Origin: Progne subis subis
Lineage: Eukaryota > Chordata > Aves > Passeriformes > Hirundinidae
Length of the DNA stretch: 64,000 nucleotides
Assembly: GCA_022316685.1 (NCBI GenBank)
Contig: JAKJHU010000465.1
Coordinates: forward strand, 62,001-126,000
Reading direction: 5' to 3'
Of the stretch, positions 21,013-31,520 are shown piece after piece. A program made the position numbers and the translations under genes. The notes beneath the pieces were generated by a model. The model ran no database searches and was not told the DNA's origin. It saw only the letters and a program-made list of their open reading frames with translations. Position 1 is the stretch's first letter. The number at the start of each line of letters is the position of its first letter.

Positions 21013-21769
21013 TCCACTCAGGTGAAGGGCGTTGGGGGTTTTCCCTTTTTGTGGACAATCAAAGCCAGGCACTGCTGCTCCTAATTCGGGATAGGGGAAC
21101 TGACGGCTTTCCTCTGAGCCGGTGGCAGCGAACACGCAGGGTTGGGAAAGGCGGGCCGGGAGCTGCGGAGAACTTTGTTTGTGTTTTCAGATGAACGCCG
21201 CCTCGGGCCCGGGCCCGTGCCAGGGCTGTTGCTCATCTCCGCCTTTCCCCTCACACAGCCCGGGGGGCGCGGAGAGCGCGGGCCGAGGCTGGGCCGTGTG
21301 CACAGCCCGCCGCTGGCTGCGATTGGGTGATGGTGCCGTCACTCGTGGTTCTGGCGCGCTGATTGGGCAGAGCGGGGCCAAGCCCGGCCCCGGGGCCGCC
21401 CCCTCCCCGGGCGCCCCTGGCGCAGCAGAGCCGCCATTGGCGGAGCGTCTGTGCGGGCCCGGGAGCGGCGGCAGCGGCCGGAGCCCGCGGAGGCGGCGGC
21501 GGAGCTCGGAGGCGGCCCCAGCGCAGGTGGGAGCCGCGCTGGGTTGTGCCGGGGCTCGGGGCTGGCTGCGGGCCGAGGGCGCGTCCGGGGGCTGTGGCGG
21601 GTTCCTTGTGCCGTGTCCGCCCCGTGTTGCCCGTGGCCTGAGGGCGCTGCGGGAGCGGCTGCCCGCGGTCTCCTTGCCGCTGGGGCCTGGGCAGGAGCCG
21701 GTGCCGGAGCAGCGCTGCCTCGTCCCGCTTCCTGTGGGAGCACGGAGGTGGCTGCCCTGTCCCCGGGAG
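21013..21769 (+). promoter_or_regulatory. CpG-island promoter-like segment, copy B
   Basis: Reverse copy of the CpG-rich segment at 10414-11166 and 55051-55806, with the three ATTGG boxes (near 21322, 21361 and 21435) in plus orientation and the CGCAG-GTGGGAG donor near 21525. In B, unlike A, homology continues leftward for another 1.2 kb to ERV1. Confidence 0.5.
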
Positions 21770-22770
21770 TGTGCGGGAAAATTCGCGTCTGCAGAGGTTT
21801 CTGTCCCCAAAGGAGACAGAGGAGTCCTGTAAAAGTGCCTTTATTCCTGAACAAAGGGAGAGGCCATGCGGCATTTGCCATGGGGTCTCTTTGATCGTTG
21901 TAGTACGCAGCCTCCTTTTTATCCAGATTTTGCCTTCTGCATCTCCCTCTCCCTTTGCCCAGTGGCGAAGGTGCTTGGAAAGCTGAGGCTTCCCGATCTG
22001 CCTACTGCGTGTCCTCGTTAATATGCAATCCCCCCTATTTTATTGTTAGGATAATTAATCCATGAACACCAGAGGTTTATGTCCAAGAAGGAGATGTACG
22101 AGTCCTTTTACTTTATTCGAATAAAGGGAGAGGCCATGGGGCATTTCGCCCGTGCTGTCTCAGTTTTTCGGAGGACGCAGCCTCCTTTTTATCCCCATTT
22201 CCCGGCCGCATTTCCCTCTGTCTTTCCCCATTGCTGCGGTACTTGAGAGTTACAGACTTCCCGAAATGCCGAAGATTCCCCTTTTAATGTATAAGCCCCC
22301 ATATTTTTAATTTTTATGGGATTTATGGGGTTTTCCCGTTGTTACTTTCATCTTTCACTATTCAATTTCATTACAAACAAACCTATGGTTGTAAAGGCAA
22401 GTATCTTCTTTTCAATCAGTAGAATCCTTCCTATTGTTTCTCTTATCTCTCAGTGCTAGTTTTATCTACTAGCAGACCCAGGGCTTGTTTGTAAAGACAA
22501 ATCTCATTCCTCTGAGTATTACATCCGATATTCATGGCTGTGTTCAGTCTTTGTTCTTCTTCTCAACATTCAGGAATTTAGCAGGATCTTGGCTGAGCAG
22601 CAGTCCGTGTCAATGAGTAACATTTTCTGAAACTGATGGATTCTCCCTTTACTTCCTTATCTCCAAGTCCCTCACCCTCTCTCCAAGCAGATTCACTGTT
22701 TGACTCTGTTTTTCTTCTGGGTGCTGTTTGGATTTGGGATACTTCTCAGTGACCTCCTTCCCTGTCCTTT
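21770..22770 (-). repeat. 3' LTR of ERV-gamma, copy B, with nested LTR
   Basis: Minus-strand LTR whose end (CCGCACA) abuts the CpG segment. The AATAAA-like signal and the GGATAAAAAGGAGGCTGCG box match the C copy. It is split at 22044-22499 by an extra LTR-like unit that C lacks. The 5' limit is approximate. Confidence 0.6.
22044..22499 (-). mobile_element. Nested LTR-like unit unique to copy B
   Basis: On the minus strand it runs from TGTCTTTACAAAC to ATCCTAACA, with its own GATAAAAAGGAGGCTGCG box and an AATAAA signal. It is clearly related to, but different from, the surrounding ERV-gamma LTR. Copy C joins the two flanks directly near 54780. I see no target duplication, so it may be an LTR-LTR recombination product and not a clean insertion. 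Confidence 0.6.
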
Positions 22771-23850
22771 TGGATCCGTTTGTGGCTCAGGAGGCCTGGC
22801 TGCCAGCTGCATCCCCTTGCTCCCCTGCTGAATGAGCTGCACTCAGCAAGGTGTCTGTGCATGGTCAAAAGATGAGAGTTGCTGTAGCACAGCAGAGGAG
22901 AAAGAGCATTCGTTTAACCCATGGTGTGTCAGGGAACCACGAACCCGTGTCCTATTCCCATCCTTTCCACGTTTGGACCAATACATGAGCTGCTTTCTTA
23001 CTTCCTTTGTTATCTGTTTCTCCTTTTCTTGGTTGTCATCAATTTGCCAACAGGATCTGGAGTCATTTAATTTTCCACACTGTGCTCCTCCTTCTGCTAA
23101 TAGAAAATCTGATCCCATCCCATGGTGAAATGTCTCGTTGTTCATTTGAGTGGATTGATCAGACAGACTCAGGAGCTGGATCTGTCTGGTTGGTTATTAT
23201 TCCGAGGACATCTTGTCATCTAATTATGCCATTGAAATGATAAATGGGTTCTCTGGCCCCTGATATGAATTCATTCGGGTTCCCAGGGGCTGCTCCATGG
23301 TGTTGTAGGATTTGTTCTGGTGGCCGTTCATCTTTTCCCCATTTTTGGTTGCTCCCTCCAGCCAGGGCTGCATCAATTGATCTCTTTTTCCTAATTAAAT
23401 CATCACATACTTGTATTCCCAACTGATTTCTCTGAACTTGTGGTAGCAAGAACACCCCAGTGCTCTCATGCTCCCTGGGTGACCTAGACAGTGACAGCAC
23501 ATGTTGGAGTGGGGAGAGGGATGATTCCCCGCCAGTTCTTTTAGTGAAGTTTTCACAGCATTCTCCATTTGCTGTTTTCCTTTGCAGCTGCCCCAGTTTC
23601 TGTTGCAGAGTCAGATATCCTGAGTGTGGGCTCTGCCTTTGGCTGTGCCAATTCCATCTGTGCAAGCAGGCAGAGCTTGGGCTGAGGGGCAGAGGGAATC
23701 AGCCCAATTCCTGCCGCAGGCAAGAAGAGGCATTGTCCACACTTTTCCCCAGCAGTGTTAATTTACATTTCTAAAGCTCCTCTCTTGGCTGCCTGGAGCT
23801 AAGCTTCTCTTCCAGGGCAGCCATCAAGTGATTCACATCTTCCTACCCTT
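22771..23850 (-). pseudogene. Env relic of ERV-gamma, copy B
   Basis: Mirror of 53440-54560. Frames at 23216-23665 and 22843-23145 carry the REKRS-like basic site region (RKKRS here), the PIYHF segment, the cysteine pair CGKLNDSRSC followed by WQIDD, and a hydrophilic tail. It is env-like by position and by the transmembrane-subunit pattern, with frame breaks between parts. Confidence 0.55.
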
Positions 23851-24481
23851 CCCATCCACCACCCCCTCCCCCTCATTTTATTGTTTTTTTTTTTCCTTTT
23901 TGTTTGTTTGTTTTTAATTAAACAAGGTTTCATGCTGTAATAACGAAGCACTGCTCATCCATTTAGAGGCTCGTCTGGTTATCAAAGCTTGAACTTGATG
24001 CCAGACTTGAACAACAGGAGCTCCTTGTGCTGTCAGTGTTCAGGCCTCAGGTCCCCTTAGAGCTGTGGCTGCACAATTGTGCAGACAATGAGGGGGCCAC
24101 TCTGGCCAGTGGGTTAAATATTGTAGCACAAGGATTCCTTTGGCATGGCCCTGTTTAACATTCACATACAATTCCAATTCCTTTTCTGAGTCTGGGAGAG
24201 CCATGGTTGGGGCATCAATCATTTTGGTTTTTCATTTTCTCAAGTTTAGTTCTCTTTCTCATGTCCCTACCATAACATTGAGGCTGTCTGGGTTTAAAAA
24301 GTCGTACAGCGTTCCGGCTAGAGCAGAGAATCCTCAGTCCAGGTCCTGCAATTTCCTATTAATACTCAGAATTGTCTCAGTTCCTTGTTAGTTCTGGGTA
24401 ACTTCTGAGATTCCCTGGAACCCCTCTGGGTCAATACATTGCAAACCTTCAGTCACAATATGTCCAAAATATCTCCTAAAC
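23851..24481 (-). pseudogene. Short pol remnant of ERV-gamma, copy B
   Basis: Only about 520 bases of pol survive (matching C 50608-51140), between an A-rich junction (23875-23930) and the 5' LTR relic. The frame at 24040-24222 matches the LPDSEKELELYVNV segment of A and C. Everything on both sides has been deleted in B. Confidence 0.7.
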
Positions 24482-24753
24482 CCCCTTAATATGCAACCTA
24501 CTTTTGCACAGGTAACGATACTCACTGCTCTGTTAAGTCTTTATTCTTCTTCTTGAAGCTCATTAATTTATCAGGCCCTTGGCTGAGCAGCAGTCTGTGT
24601 GGTCAGTTCATAACATTTTCTGGAGCTGATGGCTTCTTCTGTGCCTTCCTTATGTCCAAGTGCCTGGCCTTATCCCCAAGCAGCTTGACAGCGTGTGTTT
24701 GTAAAGACCCTTTGCTCTTCTTCCTTTGCTGGGGGTGCCCCGTTTGCGGGACA
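24482..24753 (-). repeat. 5' LTR remnant of ERV-gamma, copy B
   Basis: Matches C 47949-48221. It stops in the TTAAGGGGG run and continues straight into mid-pol sequence, so the TATA, R, U5, primer site and gag are missing. Confidence 0.6.
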
Positions 24754-25582
24754 TTCCCCCTAGAGCATGGGGCACCGCCGTGAGGGGAATTTGGGGAGGT
24801 GGGAGGGGGGAGCGCCAAGGCCGGGCCCCCCCGCGCTGTCCTGGCGGGAGCGGCTGCAGCGGGGACCGAGTGCGGGCGGGAGCGGCCGAGAGCCCAGCGC
24901 TGCCCCAGCCCGACCTGCCCCAGCTCCATCGCTGCCCCTGCGGTGGGATGCTGTGGGTTGGGGGGAAGAGGGAGCCGGCAGTGGGTGCTGGGCCTGGGGG
25001 CAGGAGGAGAAGGGAAGGAGAAGCAGGGTTGAAGAACAAAATGTTGATGCACGTGGGAGGAGAAGGTGGGATTGTGCAGGAGAAAGAGGAATAGTGGGAG
25101 GAAGAGGAGTGTGAGGAAGAGTAGGGACACAGGAGTGTGAGGAGCAGGAAGAGGAGGCAGCACAAGGTTCCAGCCCTCCCTGTATCTCCAGCTTCCCCCC
25201 AGCCCCAGGAGTGTTTCCCTCCCCACATGCAGCAGGTGACCGGGGAGGGGAATCCATGATTTTCATGGGAGTGAATCTTGGTGTTTCTGAGCTTGATTGA
25301 GCTGAATGTTGATGCTTTGGGTTTTTGCAAGTGGCTGAATCTTTTAGAAGAGGTTTTGGCTGAGTCCTAATGCTTGGGGAGTTTTTCATCTGAGTCTTGA
25401 TATTTGGAGGACTTTAGGGATGAATTTTCTTCTTTTGGAGGTTCTTACAGACCAATGTGGCAATTCTTACATTGCCAATGACTTCCTGAGATGAACTTGT
25501 GCAAGGAAGAACCCCCAGCCTAAGGCACTCTCCTCTTGTTTTCTCCCCAAACCAGGATTTTTCATTCCTGAGGAGTGGCCGG
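24754..25582 (+). promoter_or_regulatory. Upstream region of zinc-finger gene, copy B
   Basis: Mirror of 2760-3499 and 47206-47948: a GC-rich block (24770-24960), a purine-rich tract (24990-25150), then the intron with a CCCCAAACCAG acceptor just before the zinc-finger exon. It is the likely promoter and first intron of the gene at 25499-26530. Confidence 0.45.
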
Positions 25583-26530
25583 ATGGAGGAGGAGGCAAAG
25601 CCCCGGAGATGCCGCACGAGGAGGGGCTGCAAACCCAGCGCAGGGAGCTGCGAGGAGCAAAGACCCCCCCTGTGCCAGGAGGGCGGCCGGAGATCCAGCC
25701 AGAGCTCAGAGCTGGTGGAGAAGCCTTCTGGAGGGGAGAAGCCCCACAAGTGCTTGGAATGTGGGAAGGGTTTCAGCTGGAGCTCCAATCTGATCCAGCA
25801 CCAGGTGATCCACACTGGGGAGCGGCCCTATGAGTGTGGGGAGTGTGGGAAGAGCTTCAGGCAGAGCTCCCACCTGATCCGGCACAAGAGGATCTACACT
25901 GGGGAGCGGCCCTTTGAGTGTGGGGAATGTGGGAACAGCTTCAGTTATAGCTTCCATCTGAGGAGACACCAGACGATCCACACTGGGGAGAAGCCCTACG
26001 AGTGTGGGGAATGTGGGAAGAGCTTCAGAGACAGCTCCAGTTTGATCGAGCACCAGGTGATCCACACTGGGGAAGGGGTCTACACCTGCTTGGAATGTGG
26101 GAAGGGCTTTGGAAGGAGCTCCCAGTTGAAATATCACCAGCGCATCCACACTGCGGAGAGGCCCTGCGAGTGTCCTGAGTGTGGGAAGAGGTTTCCGGTC
26201 AGCTCCAGTCTCCTCGTACATCAGCGGATTCACAGAGAGGAGAGGCCCTTCCGCTGCCCCGACTGCAGGAAGGGCTTCAAGCACAACTCTGCCCTCACTG
26301 TCCACCGGCGCATCCACACTGAGGAGAGGCCCTACGAGTGTCCTGAGTGTGGGAAGAGCTTCTCACAGAGGTCTAAACTTGACCCAACACCAACGGAGAC
26401 ACCGCTAAGGGAAGTGCTGCGAGTGCCCCGAGAGCGGGAAGAGCTTCGTGCGCTGCTCCAGCTCCATTCCCCGTGGGAGGATCGGCCTTGGATGATCCCC
26501 AGTGACCCCCGTTGGGCAGAGCCCTGCTGA
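25499..26530 (+). CDS. C2H2 zinc-finger protein with frame-shifted last finger (copy B)
   Basis: A 343-residue frame homologous to the copy A gene. Fingers 1 and 3-7 keep CX2CX12HX3H; finger 2 ends RHKRIYTGE, so its last His is Tyr. In finger 8 the frame shifts after QRSKL (one extra base compared with A and C). The protein loses both zinc-binding His and runs 50-odd residues into the alternative frame, ending WAEPC. The normal HQRRHR ending is still present in the next frame (to 26408). As in A, the exon's splice acceptor lies inside the drawn N-terminus, so MEEEAKP at about 25583 is the better start. It may still give a seven-finger protein with an odd tail, or be a new pseudogene. Confidence 0.7.
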   Translation: MQGRTPSLRHSPLVFSPNQDFSFLRSGRMEEEAKPRRCRTRRGCKPSAGSCEEQRPPLCQEGGRRSSQSSELVEKPSGGEKPHKCLECGKGFSWSSNLIQHQVIHTGERPYECGECGKSFRQSSHLIRHKRIYTGERPFECGECGNSFSYSFHLRRHQTIHTGEKPYECGECGKSFRDSSSLIEHQVIHTGEGVYTCLECGKGFGRSSQLKYHQRIHTAERPCECPECGKRFPVSSSLLVHQRIHREERPFRCPDCRKGFKHNSALTVHRRIHTEERPYECPECGKSFSQRSKLDPTPTETPLREVLRVPREREELRALLQLHSPWEDRPWMIPSDPRWAEPC

Positions 26531-27016
26531 TCCCTGGTCCTGCTGATCCGTGTTGGGAAGACACCTGGCTGGGATGCTCCACATTTTCCTGGCTCCCTGT
26601 GGGCACCTGGATGAACACAAGGGCAGGAACGTCCATTGGGACACAAACTGACATTTGGAATTCCTTGGGCAGAACAGATTTGTTGACTTTCAGCCCCAGA
26701 AAATCTTTTGCATTCAATCCTATCATCTGGTGGCATCAAGGAGTACTGGATGGTCTTGGAGATCTTTTCCAATCTCAGGGATTCCACAATTTTGATTTCC
26801 TGTTGCCCTAGTGTGTCTTGCACAGCCAAATAGTGAAGATCAAGTGCAGGAACCAAGATTTTGGAGACATTGGGGTGGAAACCCCTCCAAAAAAACGGTT
26901 CTTCCGTCCCAGCCAGGCACATGGATCCTCAGCTGGCACAGAACAAACTTTTTCTTTGACCTTGATTTGTTTTTCATTTCTCTTCATCCCTTTAAAATAT
27001 CCAACACTGGGGTAAA

Positions 27017-27022
27017 AATAAA
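27017..27022 (+). terminator. Polyadenylation signal of zinc-finger gene, copy B
   Basis: AATAAA about 490 bases after the frame-shifted stop, at the edge of the minisatellite, matching 1231-1236 and 45930-45935 on the other copies. Confidence 0.65.
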
Positions 27023-27039
27023 GACATTGAACTGGGACA

Positions 27040-27290
27040 TGGGTGAGGACATGGGGGACATAGACATGGTGGGACATAGACATGGAGAGTGACATGGGGA
27101 CACATGGACATGGCCAGGGATGTGGCCATTCATGGGGACATGAGGGGAAATGGGCACAGCTGGAGATGTGGGGGACAGTGACAGGGATGGATTTGTGGTG
27201 GGGAGACAGCCATGGGTGAGGACATGGTGGGACATGGCCAGTGACATGTGGGGACATGGCCATGGCCGGTGCCATGGGGGGAACTTGCAG
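27040..27290. repeat. GTCCCCATG minisatellite, copy B
   Basis: Reverse copy of the array at 960-1215: GGGGACATGG-type units with CATGG recurring throughout. Confidence 0.8.
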
Positions 27291-28286
27291 GGGCTGTGGG
27301 GGATGCTGGGTTTGAGGGAGTTGAGGGTTCCTGGGAGGGACTTGGGGCTTGCTGAGGGCTTTGGGGAGCCCAGAGCTGGGAGACCCTGGCAGAGGTTGTG
27401 GGGCAGCTGCTCAAGGACCCCCTGAGCTGGACCCCCAGGTGGGCATTGGGCTCCTGGAAGGGAATGAAGGTCCTTGTCCCCAGGAGGGAAATCCCAGCAG
27501 CCCCAGGGTATTGGGGGCAGCTGAGAGGCCACAACAGGGAGGGGAAAGCCAGACAGAGCTGTCCCCCTCCAGAACTGCACCCCAAAAATCCCAAACTCCG
27601 GGCTCCTCCCAGGAAAAAGGTGTCAGGAGGTGCCTGAATTGAGGGAAAGGGGGATGGGACCTCAGACTGAGCAGGAGGGGCCTGGAACCTCCAAAAGCAA
27701 GCATGATGGACAGGGCTGGTGGATTGGGGGGCAGAGGGGAAGGGGTGGAAGAGCAGGGAAGAAGAGGGTGCTAGAACCCCAAATTGCTTTGGGAAGGGTC
27801 CCTCTCCTCCTCCTTTCTAATCCCCAAGATGGTGCTGGGGCAGTGCTGGACTCTGGGCCTGACTTGGGTACCCCCCCTGCGCCCCCTCCCCAAATTCCCC
27901 TGGCAGCTTCAGGGCACCCAGGCGCCTTTTGGTGTTGGCTGGGTGCTGTGCTGGGGTTCAGGTGTCTCCCAAGGAGTCCCCAGAGCGGGGTGACACAGGG
28001 GGGACACACGGGGGTCCCCATTCCCAATCCATCCTGGGGCCCGTTCTGTCCACTCCCCAATCATGGTCCCCCCGCAGGGTCCCCCCAAGTCCCTCTCCAC
28101 TGTCCCCAGTAAACAGGACTGGGGTGAACTGGGAAGCTTTGTTGGGAACACTGGGAGCAGCCGGGTGGGGACAGAGTGACAGCAGGGCTGGGGGGACACA
28201 CGATCTCCCCAAAATCATCTCGGGGACGGAGCAGGGGGTCCCGGCCAGGCCCGAGGCCACGGGGAGGGGCTGCGACCGCCGCCAGC
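27291..28286 (-). other. 3' flank of MHC class IIB pseudogene, copy B
   Basis: Mirror of 44663-45660 and of 1-960. No supported gene; GC-rich frames on both strands are not conserved between copies. Confidence 0.6.
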
Positions 28287-30056
28287 TCAGGAGCTCTGTG
28301 GGCAGAGAAAAGGGGGTGACACCGGGCTGGGGGGCCCTGGGGGGAGCACACACGCTCTGGGGGAGGGGGGACACAACCCCCGGGACCCCCCCTCACCTTC
28401 TTGCACAGGTAGAAGCTGAGCCCCAGCACCAGGAAGACAAAGCCCAACACAAAGCCCCCGATCCCTATCAGCATCTTGTGGTCGGCAGCATCCGGCAGCA
28501 TCTCTGGGGGGTCTGCAGGGCTCAGGGCCCCCCAAAAGCTTTCACAGAAACCCCAAGCCCCTCCAAGCTCCCTCCCAGTTTCCTCCAGCCCACACAGGAC
28601 CCCCTGAAACCTCCTCCCAATCCCTTTGCGGCCTCCCCAGGACCCACCAAAGCCCCTCCTGTCCCTCTCAGGATCCCACAGCCTCCTCAATTGCCCCCCA
28701 CCTCCCCAGGATCCCCAAACCCTCTCCCAGTCACTTCCCAGCCCCACCAGGACTCACCAAGGGCCCTCCCGGTCTCTTCCCAGCACAACCAACCTCATCC
28801 CAATCCCTGCTTTCCAATCCCAGCTCTCCTTCCAGGCCCTCCAGGCTCACTCCAATCCCTCCCAGTTACACCCAGCACCCCCAAACTCCTTCCCAGTGCC
28901 CACCAGCACCCCCAGAACTCCATCACACCCTACCCAGCATACTCCAAACTCTTTCTCAGCCCTTCCAGACACCCGAGTCCTCTCCCAGTTTCAACCAGGC
29001 TGACTCCAATCCCTCCCAGTTGCTCCCAGCACATCCCAGTGCCTCCCCCAGTTTCCCCCCCAGTGCCTCCCCCGTGCCCCAGTGCCGGCTCAGGGGCTGC
29101 TCCAGGCTGACGTGCTCCACCTGGCAGCTGGAGGTGACCCCGCGCCGCGGGGAGGTTTCCAGCAGCACCAGGAGCTGCTGGCTCCAGTCCCCGTTGGGGC
29201 CCACGGCGGTGCCACCCCGTGCCCCGAGAGCTGCTGCTGGCCCTGGAAGCAGCTCAGCTGGATGTGGGCAGGGCAGAAATCCATCCCGGAGCAGAGCAGG
29301 CGGCCGGGGCCGGGCTGGGAGCTGGAGGGCAGCAGCGAGATGGAAACGCTGGGAGGAACTGGGAGAGAAAGGGTAGGGGTGGTGTGGCATTGAGAGAGAC
29401 TGGGAATGGACTGGGACTGGGCTGAGAGGAAGTGGGAGGAACTGGGAATGAAGCGCGCGGCATTGGGAGGCCGAATCGAGCGCGGCGCACTCGGCGCTGC
29501 GGGTCTGCCTGGCAACAGATGAGTCATCACAGACACGCGCTCTCATTGGCTGAGCGGCGTCAGCTCCACGCACGGCCGGGACGGACACGCGGGGGAGAAC
29601 TGGGAGAGACTGGGACGGACTGGGATGGACTGGGAGAGCCACGGGTGTCTCGGAGAGGGGCAGGAGGCCCTGGGGATGGACACAAGGAGGGCTGAGGGCT
29701 CTGGGCTGATTCCCAGGCAGGTTTTGAGGCGCTCCAGGGTCATTGCCAGCGCAGGGCCCCACGGGACACGCTCTGCCCCACGCTCACCTCCGCGCTCCAC
29801 GAGGAACGGGCTGGACAACTCGTAGTTTTGCCGGCAGTGCCTGTCCGCCGCAGCCCGTCTGTACTCTTTCCATTGCGGGTCGCTGTTCCAGGACCTGGCA
29901 ACTTCTCCCCACAGGAGGTGTCCCCCACCTACAGCCCCACATCGCTGCCCGAGGGCAGGAGCTGCTCCCGGCTGTCGCTGTTCCTGCCCACGACCCTCCC
30001 CCGCTCGGTGCCGTTCATGCAGTGCCAGCCGCACTTCAGCATCTCCTGGAACAGCC
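28287..30056 (-). pseudogene. MHC class II beta chain pseudogene (copy B)
   Basis: Exon 2 (beta-1 domain, 30056-29788) reads GWHCMNGTERGR, then a stop where DVGLYVGD is expected (DVGL-stop-VGD). It continues in a shifted frame as WNSDPQWKEYRRAAADRHCRQNYELSSPF. Exon 3 (beta-2 immunoglobulin domain, about 29358-29077) reads VSISLLPSSSQPGPGRLLCSG and LSCFQGQQQLSG, then shifts frame before PNGDWSQQLLVLLE and CQVEHVSLEQPL. Exon 4 (28512-28397) encodes the connecting peptide and the GIGGFVLGFVFLVLGLSFYLCKK membrane segment. Exon 5 gives SS-stop (stop at 28287-28289). No signal-peptide exon is visible upstream; a zinc-finger relic sits there instead. The class II beta chain presents peptides to CD4 T cells, but this copy cannot. 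Confidence 0.88.
29508..29551 (+). promoter_or_regulatory. MHC class II X-Y box module inside intron 2, antisense (copy B)
   Basis: X1-like CCTGGCAACAGATG (29508-29521), overlapping X2-like GAGTCATC, then Y box CTCATTGGCT (29542-29551). The motifs and the 13-base gap between the X2 core and the Y box match the classical class II promoter (RFX, CREB and NF-Y sites read by CIITA). The module points to the plus strand, opposite to the pseudogene around it. I see no leader exon downstream of it. Confidence 0.7.
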
Positions 30057-30429
30057 CTGTGTGTGTGCAGGACACAGGTGCGGGGGTGCCCGCAGCAGCC
30101 CAGAGCAGCCAAGAGCTCCGGGGCAGCCCCGACTCCGCAGCCCCAGGGGAGTCCGGCTGAGGAGCTCGGGGCGCTGTGGGGCTGGCTGGCACCTGGGGAG
30201 TCATCAGCGCCCTGCGCTCTGATGGGCTCAATTCTTTTAGTGCCTTCTCTGATGGGCTGAGGAGAGGCCCGCCAGTGGAGAGAAGGATCGGGACAGATCC
30301 CGCCCCGAGCAGCTGCGCGGCCACAACAGAGCCAGCCTGGGCACAGGGCGGGAATTTATTACCAACCAGATCACAGCAGCACGGGGAGAAGGGCAAGAAA
30401 TGTCTCCAACACCTTGCCCCACAGGCCAG

Positions 30430-30835
30430 CGGGGATCAGCAGGAGCACGGAATCAGCAGGGCTCTGCCCACCGGGGGTCACTGGGGATCATCCAAGGCCG
30501 ATCCTCCCACGGGGGATGGAGCTGGAGCAGCGCACGAAGCTCTTCCCGCTCTCGGGGCACTCGCAGCGCTTCCCTTAGCGGTGCCTCCGTTGGTGTCGGG
30601 TCGAGTGAGAGCTCTGGGAGAAGCCCTTCCCACACTGCCCACACTCCAGGGCCTCTCTCCGCTGTGGATCCTGTGGTCCTTGATGCGCTGCGAGTTCTTG
30701 CTGAAGCTCTTCCCGCATTCCAAGCACCAGCAGCGATGTCCCTTAGTTTGGATCTCCTGGTGCTGGATCAGGTGGGAGCTCAGGCTGGAGCTCATTCCAC
30801 ATTCCAAGCACTTCTAGGCTGCCTCAGTTTGAGAG
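30430..30835 (-). pseudogene. C2H2 zinc-finger fragment upstream of MHC IIB, copy B
   Basis: Mirror of 42030-42420. It reads one degenerate finger (CGMSSSLSSHLIQHQEIQ, last His lost), one good finger ([21 protein letters not shown]), then a frame break after SGERP (one base fewer than copy C). The third finger therefore lies in another frame. It is on the same strand as the MHC pseudogene and ends about 400 bases before its exon 2. Confidence 0.75.
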
Positions 30836-31380
30836 ATGATTTAAAAGAGGAAACTCTGGAGTGATGATAATAATAATCACATGTATCTCTCGATCTATAA
30901 AAGCACGTACTGAACTCTGGATACAGCAATGTGCACGTAGGACAGCAGTGGAGAGGCTGAACGGACACCAGGGGAGATGTGGAATGTACGGACAGAGCAA
31001 ACCCTCCAAGGGCTATAACCTGATTCCCAGCTTTTCTGTGTTTCAAGGGTTTTGACTGCTGGATTTGAAAGAACTGAGATGTCACTGTGAAAAGCAGAGC
31101 AGTCTAGAACCAGGCTCTGCTGTTGGAATCAATGTGGACTTGTCACATCTCATTTTTGAAAATATATTGAATTAAAAACTACATTACCCACAACCTTTCC
31201 CAGCCCATCCCTCCTCACACATAAAAAAATACAATGGAATACTTTCCAAGGGATAAAATATAAAGCAAAATGAAGACTGAAAATCTTCCCTCATAAAAAG
31301 CCAGAAACTGAGAAACTCCAGAATAATGGTGTGTGTCTAGAGAAACGTGCTGTCATTTCTCCTGTATTTGGCTCGGTGTC
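30836..31380. other. No gene seen, copy B
   Basis: AT-richer spacer between the zinc-finger fragment and the GC-rich ORF, matching 41470-42030 in reverse. Contains ATAATAATAATC and AAAAAATAC runs but no conserved frame or RNA gene that I can recognise. Confidence 0.5.
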
Positions 31381-31520
31381 AGCTCAGAGCCGGGCTGTGT
31401 GTGGCAGGTGCCCAAGTGCCCGGGCCAGCTCTGAGCAGCCTCTGGCGGCTTTCCAGCGCGGCTTTCCCCCGGCTGTGCCCCGGGCAGGCCCTCGGTGTTT
31501 CCGTGGTGCCCCTGCCCCGC

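Noticed and set aside
27929..29110. 393-residue plus-strand frame antisense to the MHC pseudogene in copy B
   Set aside because: Proline-rich read-through of intron minisatellite repeats, antisense to recognisable exons.
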